Of a stretch of DNA of 50,852 nt, positions 45,476 to 50,852 are shown piece by piece (position 1 is the first letter of the stretch; each line of letters starts with the position of its first letter). The translations under genes and the position numbers were made by a program. This DNA is from a virus, in the IMG/VR virus record IMGVR_UViG_3300030106_006257, positions 12,032 to 62,883 of that record, one strand, 5' to 3'. The notes under the pieces are model-generated. The model saw only the letters and a program-made list of their open reading frames with translations, did no database searches and was not told the DNA's origin.

Positions 45476-46510
45476 TCAATCTAACCCATTCATCGTTAAT
45501 ATGGCAACAAGACCTGGGAGATTCTCCTTCACATATACGCCAGCAAACAGGGTTTCTGTTCTTCCACCGACATATGAAATTGCAGCGTCTAAATGCTTGC
45601 TAATTTCTGGATCGCTGGCCATCTCTGAAGTAACAACCAACAGCATCGAACCCGTGGCGGGCTTGCCTTTCGGCAGCGGACATGGCGAACGATTTAAACA
45701 ATTCTGGAATATCGACGCTCCCAGGTTTGGGTCTTTTGGGTCTCGAATAATCGTAGAGCCAATAAATGTTCTCTTCTTGGTCCGAAGGCAACGTTCCAAG
45801 TCTTTAGAGTCGAACGACTGAATGGACGACTGCTCTGAGGATAGTTTAAGCACCTGTGCTAGGAGCTTGGCAAACGCAGTGTTGGCAAATGGGAACATTC
45901 CGAGCATTCCGACTTTGCCGCGCAAGAGCTTTACCTGCCTCTCATTGTCTAGAATAATATGAGTATGATCAGAAACATCTTCCAAAAGAGAAGCTGCGTT
46001 CTTACTAATAGTTGTATTTAGTGCCTCTTGAGCGGAGGGCTGGGAGATGACATAAACAACATTGCCCTCTGCGCTTACGGATTTTAGATAGCGCTCAAAC
46101 ACGCCGTGCAAAGATGCTGCGGCGCTGCCCGTACCGCCTCCGCCACCGGCAAAAACAAACAACCAATCAACATTCCCGAGCTTGGTTCTAAGAGCGTCCT
46201 CTACGACAGCCCCGTTATCAGCAAAAATATTCTTACCAAGGTTCACGTCTTTGCCGATTCCGTCTGCGTCGGGGATTAGAACAACGTGCTTGTCGTCCAC
46301 GCCCTCTGGGATGTCTTTGGCAGTTGTGTTGACGAGAAGGGTCTTGTTGAACCCGATATCAAGGAAGGCCTTGGCCATCTTGCCCCCACCTCCGCCAATA
46401 CCGACAACAGCACAGTTTAGCGAGGACACAACCTCGTTATCGGCTAATTGCTCCTCACCCTTTATTTCTTCATTGTCGCCATAATGGTCTATAAAATCAA
46501 AATCACTCAT
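45476..46510 (-). CDS. FtsZ/tubulin-like GTPase with intact catalytic loops
   Basis: A 344-residue tubulin-superfamily protein. T1 is GIGGGGGKM (residues 37-45), T3-type GIGKDVNLGKN, T4 signature GGGGGTGS (122-129), and the T7 synergy loop has SFDSKD with Asp234 and Asp237 where FtsZ has N-x-D-x-x-D, so GTP binding and polymer-linked hydrolysis look possible. The N-terminus MSDFDFIDHYG is shared with the degenerate homologue at 27476-28381. No membrane tether or FtsZ C-terminal peptide is visible. Phage tubulins (PhuZ, TubZ types) position DNA or capsids in the cell; this gene sits between capsid and neck genes behind a late promoter, consistent with that role. Confidence 0.8.
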   Translation of the reverse strand: MSDFDFIDHYGDNEEIKGEEQLADNEVVSSLNCAVVGIGGGGGKMAKAFLDIGFNKTLLVNTTAKDIPEGVDDKHVVLIPDADGIGKDVNLGKNIFADNGAVVEDALRTKLGNVDWLFVFAGGGGGTGSAAASLHGVFERYLKSVSAEGNVVYVISQPSAQEALNTTISKNAASLLEDVSDHTHIILDNERQVKLLRGKVGMLGMFPFANTAFAKLLAQVLKLSSEQSSIQSFDSKDLERCLRTKKRTFIGSTIIRDPKDPNLGASIFQNCLNRSPCPLPKGKPATGSMLLVVTSEMASDPEISKHLDAAISYVGGRTETLFAGVYVKENLPGLVAILTMNGLD

Positions 46511-46540
46511 AATTGTTTTCCTTTATCCCCCGGTGTTCAC

Positions 46541-46550
46541 AATAATTAGT
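46541..46550 (-). promoter_or_regulatory. Putative late promoter motif (ACTAATTATT)
   Basis: Exact consensus 31 bases before the ATG of the FtsZ-like gene, between a terminator and the AAAGGAAA ribosome site. Confidence 0.7.
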
Positions 46551-46615
46551 TCAAATTTTTAAAAACGAAAATCTCAAAAATTGCCGGCGGTATTTTTTCG
46601 CAGATTGGGGTTTTT

Positions 46616-46650
46616 AAAAAAGAAACCCCCAACCGGTTGGAAGGGGGTTT
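46616..46650 (-). terminator. Rho-independent terminator after the putative decoration protein
   Basis: On the minus strand AAACCCCC pairs with GGGGGTTT (8-bp stem, 12-base loop) and is followed by C and six T bases. It ends the transcript of 46689-47267 and precedes the FtsZ-like promoter. Confidence 0.8.
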
Positions 46651-46688
46651 TGAAAATAATATAATAAATACTTATTAATATTAAATTA

Positions 46689-47267
46689 CTAAATACCAGT
46701 TGCCGAAGTCGAGGATGCGTCTGGAGCCGGAGTCCCAGTGGTAACGAGCCCGTGTCCCTCTACAAACACTGTATTTGCACCATAGTATGTAAATGTGTAG
46801 GTCGAACCGGCTGCGCCGCCTCCAGAAGTAGCATCATTTGCATCGATAGCGATAACCTTAGCGTTATTTGTGATTGCAAAGCTAATGTTTTCATCTCCTG
46901 CTCCTGCATCGAGGGCACCTATAGTAAGGTATCCTGTTAAAACAGTTGTCCCACCTGACTGCACAAAGCCAAGCTTTCTAGCTGTGTTGCTTGCGCCTGC
47001 GGCATAAATGATTTTAATAACCATACCTGCATTAGCAGCCGTAGCCTGAGGCAGTGTGACATCTCCATCTATTGTTCCTGTATAAATAACAGTCAAATCT
47101 CCTGTCGTGGCTGTTAAGTCGTGCGCAGTGGTGGCGGAACGAACCGTAACATTTGTATTGCTCTTAACGTTCTTAAACGCCGAACCCGATCCACCAAAAT
47201 CAATCTCTCTCTTCAAATTTTCTAATAATGCCTCCATTCTCGCGAGGCCTAATCTTTTACTTCCCAT
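46689..47267 (-). CDS. Putative virion decoration or surface protein, 192 aa
   Basis: A 192-residue protein starting MGSKRLGLARMEALLENLKR, a helical N-terminus, followed by a strand-rich domain with many Ala, Gly, Thr and Val (DLTVIYTGTIDGDVTLPQ, TTVLTGYLTIGALDAG). I recognise the M-G-S-K-R-L-G-L-A-R-M-E start from T4-like marine phages, where it belongs to an uncharacterised virion protein. It forms a single-gene unit: late promoter, a leader with three hairpins, and its own terminator. This suggests a very abundant protein such as a head decoration or fibre protein. Confidence 0.55.
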   Translation of the reverse strand: MGSKRLGLARMEALLENLKREIDFGGSGSAFKNVKSNTNVTVRSATTAHDLTATTGDLTVIYTGTIDGDVTLPQATAANAGMVIKIIYAAGASNTARKLGFVQSGGTTVLTGYLTIGALDAGAGDENISFAITNNAKVIAIDANDATSGGGAAGSTYTFTYYGANTVFVEGHGLVTTGTPAPDASSTSATGI

Positions 47268-47298
47268 GTTAAAAACCCTCCATTTATAATCGTGTCAC

Positions 47299-47364
47299 CG
47301 CAAAATTGCGACTGTGAGTATATCTACTCACATAATAACTTAGGATGAACCTTGATGGTTCATC
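47299..47364 (-). promoter_or_regulatory. Structured 5' leader with three hairpins
   Basis: After the late-promoter motif the leader has three stems in series: GATGAACC/GGTTCATC (47344-47364), TGTGAGTA/TACTCACA (47313-47332) and CGCAA/TTGCG (47299-47310), then GGAGGG and ATG. The first stem begins about where RNA should start. Confidence 0.6.
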
Positions 47365-47374
47365 AGTAAATAGT
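47365..47374 (-). promoter_or_regulatory. Putative late promoter motif (ACTATTTACT)
   Basis: Exact consensus, 98 bases upstream of the ATG of 46689-47267, immediately before the hairpin-rich leader. Confidence 0.65.
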
Positions 47375-47431
47375 TTATGGCAAAACCTTAAGCAAATATA
47401 TTATAATAAAAAGCCCGGCGCACAAGATGTG

Positions 47432-47974
47432 CTATCTACTGTAGGTGCCGCGAGGGGGGCCGCCTGGGAGGGCCTGCGGTTTTGTCTTGCGAACAAAACT
47501 GTACCCGGAGGTCTCGTCGCCACTCACCATCGCCTTAAACACATTAAGCGCCTCTTCGTCACCCTGTAGGTCCATCATGGCACGGGCAATCCCCGAAGAC
47601 TCATCACCAGCGCCGCTTCTTCTAGCGTTCAAATATGCTCGCTGCACCCTCTGTTGCGGGCTAGCAGTCTGCTGTCTGGGGATATCAGGCCCCGTGGTTT
47701 CAGGGAAAGCTGCGTCCATTTCGGCCTGCTCCTTGCTGGCACGAGCGGCCCTTCTAGCTGCTACCTGGGCGGCCTGCTGATCTCTTGCCGTCGTAGCAGC
47801 AGCAGCGGCGGCGGTATGTTGTGCTTGGCTTCTATTCGGTCGAGCCGTGGCCTGGGGGATATCTATGTCCTCGTCGTCGTCGAACGTGATCGACCCGTCT
47901 CCCTCTGCCTCGTTTGTAAACTTTCTAAAACTCTCAAAAATTAGCTTGGTATCTTTAAAACTTGAAAAACTCAT
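47432..47974 (-). CDS. Unknown head-region protein with capsid-targeting-like N-terminus
   Basis: A 180-residue protein starting MSFSSFKDTKLIFESFRKFT and then NEAEGD. The L-I-F-E-S-F-R-K-F segment resembles the N-terminus shared with proteins in the left part of the window. The rest is rich in Ala, Arg, Gln and Asp, with a long helix (RDQQAAQVAARRAARASKEQ), and looks like a core or scaffold-like protein. Start ATG 47974 with AGGGG upstream; the longer frame includes the promoter. It follows the capsid gene behind a terminator and late promoter. Confidence 0.55.
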   Translation of the reverse strand: MSFSSFKDTKLIFESFRKFTNEAEGDGSITFDDDEDIDIPQATARPNRSQAQHTAAAAAATTARDQQAAQVAARRAARASKEQAEMDAAFPETTGPDIPRQQTASPQQRVQRAYLNARRSGAGDESSGIARAMMDLQGDEEALNVFKAMVSGDETSGYSFVRKTKPQALPGGPPRGTYSR

Positions 47975-47992
47975 AACAAATAGCCCCTTTTC

Positions 47993-48002
47993 TATAATTA
48001 GT
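47993..48002 (-). promoter_or_regulatory. Putative late promoter motif (ACTAATTATA)
   Basis: Nine of ten consensus positions, 19 bases before the ATG of the unknown head-region gene, just after the terminator of the capsid gene. Confidence 0.6.
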
Positions 48003-48029
48003 ACTCCCAAATTGAAAACGCCGATGAAT

Positions 48030-48060
48030 AAAAAAGCCCGCTCTCCGAAGAGAGCGGGCT
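48030..48060 (-). terminator. Rho-independent terminator after the major capsid gene
   Basis: On the minus strand AGCCCGCTCTC, loop TTCG, GAGAGCGGGCT then TTTTT: an 11-bp stem closed by a C(UUCG)G tetraloop, one of the most stable RNA hairpins. It lies 27 bases past the capsid stop. Confidence 0.9.
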
Positions 48061-48086
48061 GAATGACCAGCTAACAAGCTTAATTA

Positions 48087-50021
48087 TTAAGCAGTAGCGC
48101 CAGCCTCACCAAGCAGACCGCGAACGATCACAAGGCCATACATGTCCGGACGAACCATTTTCTTGGCGTACCGGGTCATGACACCCTTGCGGGGCACGAA
48201 GTCCTCGACACCGAAGATGGTGGGAGTCGTCTGGAGCGGCACATACGGAGCGTACACATAGCCGGACTCAAGGAAGCTGCCTCCACGGCGGCCAACCAGA
48301 ATGACGTTTCTCGGGAAGTAGGGATCAACGTAAACGTCGAACTTCTTCGAGAGAGCGCCAGTGTTGACAGCACCAATGGTGCCCTTATCCTTATCAGCAG
48401 TCACGTTGGCACGGAAGCCAGCAGTGAACTCAAGGATATTGGCAACTTCGGGGCCACAGACCACGAAGTTAGCGCCACCACGCAGAGTCTTGCGATGGAT
48501 CTGCGCCGACACGTCATTAATGGTCTCGACCAGAGTCTCATACCATTCGCTAACCGTACCGGTGAAGTCAGGAGCAGCCGAAGATGCGCCAATTTCAGCA
48601 CCAGTTGTGCGGTCCACGAAGAGACCTGGGGAGCGCGACCAGTAGAGCGTTCCAGCAGTAGCACCAGAGATAAGATCAGCAAGGATCTCACGATCGATCT
48701 CAAGAGCAATCTGCTCGGAGAGAATCGAGGTAAGCTCAACCTCAGCATCCAGGTTGTGGTATGCGTTGAGGTCCTGACCAAGCTCGGGGGACCACTTAGC
48801 CTTCAGCTTCTTGGTGCGAGCGGTGACAGCCACCGAATCCACCTTGATGTCGATCTCGGGGATGGTAGCCTCGGCTTCAAGAGCCCAGTCTGCCCGACCG
48901 CGAATCGACCCCATAGCACCCTCGGTCGCCATGTCATCAGAGACAGGGAACACGAATTTGGGAGCCGCTGCGGACGCCGTGAGCGATTGGGAAACACCAA
49001 CAGAAGCGTTAGCAACCGTCTCAGAAGTGCCGCCCTTGAAGACAAACAAAATGGCCTCTTTGGGATCGCCAGCCTTCCAAACACCATTGTTGGCTGCGGA
49101 GCCTGACCACTGAGTCAGACGACGAAGCTGTAAGACTTCCGTGTCATCGCCAGAGTTGGCCAAACGACCAAACTCAGCCTTGGTCTTGTCAAATGAGTCA
49201 ACACCAGAGAAGATGATTGAAGCCAGGTTATCACTCGTGGCAGAACCAGAATAGAACTGCTCCAAGGTAGTAGCATCCGTTTTGCAGATGTAGAATGCAC
49301 TACCCTGCTGTCCGGCACTAGCCGAAATGAACGCCGGGTCATGACGCAGAATCGTATGAATTGCTTCATTCACGACAGTGCCTCTTGCATACGAAGTAGA
49401 GGAGCCACCGTCTCCGCCCACCTCTGGTGCAACCTTCACAACACCACCAAAGTTGCCAGAAGCAACCGCAGTAATACCAGTTCCGTTCACCATAGCCGCG
49501 TCAGAATTAGCAAAGCTAGTGGAGCCAGTGGCGGAAGCATAACCGTTGCTCAGGCTGTAGAAGCCCTTCTCAAGGTTACGACCGTCAAGGCTAACACCGC
49601 CAGTAAGCTGCGAGGCAACAACCCCACCACCATAAAGCGACTCATCCGCCGCCGCGTGCAGGCGAGGCATCGAAGATCCATCCGCACTGTACACAAAATC
49701 TAAGAAGAAAATGAGTCCAGCAGGAAGGCTCATTGGCTGAACGCTAACGAGATCATTAGCAATTAAGCCGGCAAACACGCGACGAACGATGGGGAATGCT
49801 ACGGAAGCAAATCCTTCAACGTCACCTGCCTGCATTGTCGAAGCTTCACGCAGAAGCTCCTTGGCCTGGTTTTCCAGCAAGCGGGCCATGCTTGCTTTTT
49901 GTCTTTCATCGCTGAGTCCTTCCAGAAGTCCAGTTTTCTCCCACTTTCCAAGCAGAGCGGAACCTTCCTTCGAAAGATCGCGATTGACAATACCTTCTGT
50001 AAGTTTATCTAAAACAGACAT
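48087..50021 (-). CDS. Major capsid protein, T4 gp23-like
   Basis: A 644-residue capsid protein. The N-terminal EGLSDERQKASMARLLENQA and AKELLREAST is the delta/propeptide-like helix seen in gp23 homologues, followed by VAFPIVRRVFAGLIANDLVS, the conserved start of the HK97-fold domain, and later PEIDIKVDSVAVTARTKKLK, KWSPELGQDLNAYHNLDAEV and NDVSAQIHRKTLRGGANFVV. The C-terminus GLVIVRGLLGE is conserved. T4 gp23 is 521 residues, so there is an insertion around 130-330, probably surface exposed. Its AGGAGG-type ribosome site and terminator suit very high expression. No late-type motif lies directly upstream, so transcription likely starts further upstream, outside the window. Confidence 0.95.
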   Translation of the reverse strand: MSVLDKLTEGIVNRDLSKEGSALLGKWEKTGLLEGLSDERQKASMARLLENQAKELLREASTMQAGDVEGFASVAFPIVRRVFAGLIANDLVSVQPMSLPAGLIFFLDFVYSADGSSMPRLHAAADESLYGGGVVASQLTGGVSLDGRNLEKGFYSLSNGYASATGSTSFANSDAAMVNGTGITAVASGNFGGVVKVAPEVGGDGGSSTSYARGTVVNEAIHTILRHDPAFISASAGQQGSAFYICKTDATTLEQFYSGSATSDNLASIIFSGVDSFDKTKAEFGRLANSGDDTEVLQLRRLTQWSGSAANNGVWKAGDPKEAILFVFKGGTSETVANASVGVSQSLTASAAAPKFVFPVSDDMATEGAMGSIRGRADWALEAEATIPEIDIKVDSVAVTARTKKLKAKWSPELGQDLNAYHNLDAEVELTSILSEQIALEIDREILADLISGATAGTLYWSRSPGLFVDRTTGAEIGASSAAPDFTGTVSEWYETLVETINDVSAQIHRKTLRGGANFVVCGPEVANILEFTAGFRANVTADKDKGTIGAVNTGALSKKFDVYVDPYFPRNVILVGRRGGSFLESGYVYAPYVPLQTTPTIFGVEDFVPRKGVMTRYAKKMVRPDMYGLVIVRGLLGEAGATA

Positions 50022-50047
50022 ATTATTGATCCTCCTTTTAGGTTAGT

Positions 50048-50852
50048 CTATCTATCCATAATACCAGCAAGAACCTTCATCCTGTCATAGCCAGGACTTG
50101 GGGCTTTTTTCTTGCCTCTTGACGGTAAAGACATCGCAGGCTTACTCACAGCTTCGCTAAGTGATTGTGGCTTACTCTTCTGAGTAGAACCCACTGCGCT
50201 CTGAAGTGTTTCATAAATAACCTTCGTTTCTTCGACCGTCTTTGTATTTGAAATAGCCTCGACAATTTTATTTTTTTGCCGCTCATTCAGGGAGGTGCTA
50301 TTCAAAACATCATTAGTGTACAAAAGCTTCGCATTCGAAAGATTAACTTCCTCCAGCTTGTCCTTTGCAACCAAAACTAGTTGTTTAAGCTTGCTATTAT
50401 TTTCAGCAATCTTATCGTATGCGCCTTTAAGGGCCTCATACTTCTCTTTAAAATCATCATCTTGGGTTTGAGCCATCATAAGCTCATCATTGTGTTCGGC
50501 AACTTGCTCGGGAACACCAGCCCAACCACTATTAACAGGAGAGACATCAACCTTGAGAAATTCTTTAACAACCTCTTCCAGGTTATCCTCGGTGATTTCG
50601 ATCTCCTCTTCTTGAACTGCGGGACTGCCATCGGGATTCTTATGTCTTCTGCCCGGCTTTGCCCTGTCGGCTTGAGGCGTAAGGGCCTCATCCACTTCAT
50701 CCACTTCGTCTTCATCTTCTTCGTGAAGGCGATCTGCGTGCATACGACCACGACCTTGGTCGCGGTCTTCGTTGCCAGCGCGTGCCGCTGCGCCGCCCTC
50801 ATCAAGCTCAACTCCTCTGCCTTTAAGGATGTCTGCTTGCGTGACCTCGCCA
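50048..50852 (-). CDS. Prohead core/scaffold protein, N-terminus beyond the right edge
   Basis: The C-terminal part (at least 267 residues) of a protein whose frame remains open to the right edge. A first Met at 50743 is not necessarily the start, because the codons before it (GEVTQADILKGRGVELDEGG) also look like protein. The visible part is acidic, then a long helix with heptad character (LKGAYDKIAENNSKLKQLV, KDKLEEVNLSNAKLLYTND, NERQKNKIVEAISNTKTVEE), then a basic end (RGKKKAPSPGYDRMKVLAG). This composition and its place directly upstream of the capsid gene match T4 gp22, the main prohead core protein. No protease motif is visible in this part. Confidence 0.7.
   Translation of the reverse strand, partial: GEVTQADILKGRGVELDEGGAAARAGNEDRDQGRGRMHADRLHEEDEDEVDEVDEALTPQADRAKPGRRHKNPDGSPAVQEEEIEITEDNLEEVVKEFLKVDVSPVNSGWAGVPEQVAEHNDELMMAQTQDDDFKEKYEALKGAYDKIAENNSKLKQLVLVAKDKLEEVNLSNAKLLYTNDVLNSTSLNERQKNKIVEAISNTKTVEETKVIYETLQSAVGSTQKSKPQSLSEAVSKPAMSLPSRGKKKAPSPGYDRMKVLAGIMDR

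Noticed and set aside
47405-47435. GC-rich hairpin after the 47432-47974 gene as a terminator
   Set aside because: The stem is only about five pairs (GCACA/TGTGC) and separated from the T run by seven bases; too weak to call.
48361-49703. Several plus-strand frames inside the capsid gene
   Set aside because: All are antisense to a strongly conserved capsid gene with biased codons.
50022-50047. Late-promoter motif before the major capsid gene
   Set aside because: The 26-base gap has only AGACTAACCTAAA, which does not fit the consensus; transcription probably comes from upstream.
1-50852. tRNA genes, integrase, insertion sequences
   Set aside because: No cloverleaf with a CCA-type end, transposase motif or tyrosine/serine recombinase was seen; gaps are too short for more than small sites.

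Overview
The window is a stretch of a lytic, contractile-tailed phage (myovirus) genome with T4-like architecture. Every supported gene lies on the minus strand, so the biological order runs from position 50852 down to 1. The evidence for a virus is a capsid/neck/sheath/tube/baseplate gene series in near-T4 order (core protein, major capsid protein, gp13-, gp14- and gp15-like proteins, sheath, tube, hub and baseplate proteins). It also carries a phage-encoded replisome, a nucleotide-metabolism set, tight gene packing with ATGA/TAATG overlaps, and no ribosomal or host housekeeping operon. Lipobox-containing lipoproteins suggest a Gram-negative host. Gene content and protein style resemble marine T4-like phages, but host and lineage cannot be fixed from this sequence. 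No tRNA, CRISPR array, integrase or insertion sequence was seen, and no gap exceeds 300 bases.

Layout in transcription order. 50852-42352 is the head and neck module: a partial prohead core protein, major capsid protein, small virion-type proteins, an FtsZ/tubulin-like GTPase, a histone-H1-like basic protein and the gp13/14/15-like neck and tail-completion proteins. 42279-29985 is the tail module: a very long sheath protein, tube, baseplate hub subunits, a tape-measure candidate and hub/wedge proteins. 29972-20272 is replication and recombination: family A polymerase, cytidylyltransferase-fold protein, a second degenerate tubulin-like protein, ssDNA-binding protein, two small membrane/lipoproteins, RecA/UvsX, 5'-3' nuclease, DnaB-type helicase and B12-dependent ribonucleotide reductase. 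20216-13337 holds GroES, a CPBP membrane protease, two enzyme-like unknowns and a full DnaE-type polymerase. 13337-8404 holds dUTPase, ThyX, an IMPDH/GMP-reductase-family enzyme, a very acidic protein and small conserved proteins. 8426-1 holds ClpP, GroEL, small proteins, a metallopeptidase-like protein, a cupin, a DnaQ-type exonuclease, a pyrophosphatase-like protein, a secreted serine protease and lipoproteins.

Two promoter classes can be read. Sigma70-like promoters (good -35/-10 boxes with 16-18 bp spacers) precede replication, chaperone and some tail genes. A different motif, ACTAWTTAYT on the transcribed strand, recurs at least a dozen times just upstream of structural genes and is proposed as the phage's late promoter. 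Three rho-independent terminators bound the capsid protein, a putative decoration protein and the acidic protein.

Most notable are: two divergent tubulin-like proteins that share an 11-residue motif and 18 identical bases; a hairpin with compensatory base changes repeated upstream of recA and of a lipoprotein gene; a small gene interrupted by an in-frame TGA; a family of proteins sharing a capsid-targeting-like N-terminus, one of them pyrophosphatase-like; a 23-bp exact repeat read in two frames within one baseplate gene; and two unrelated DNA polymerases in one phage.
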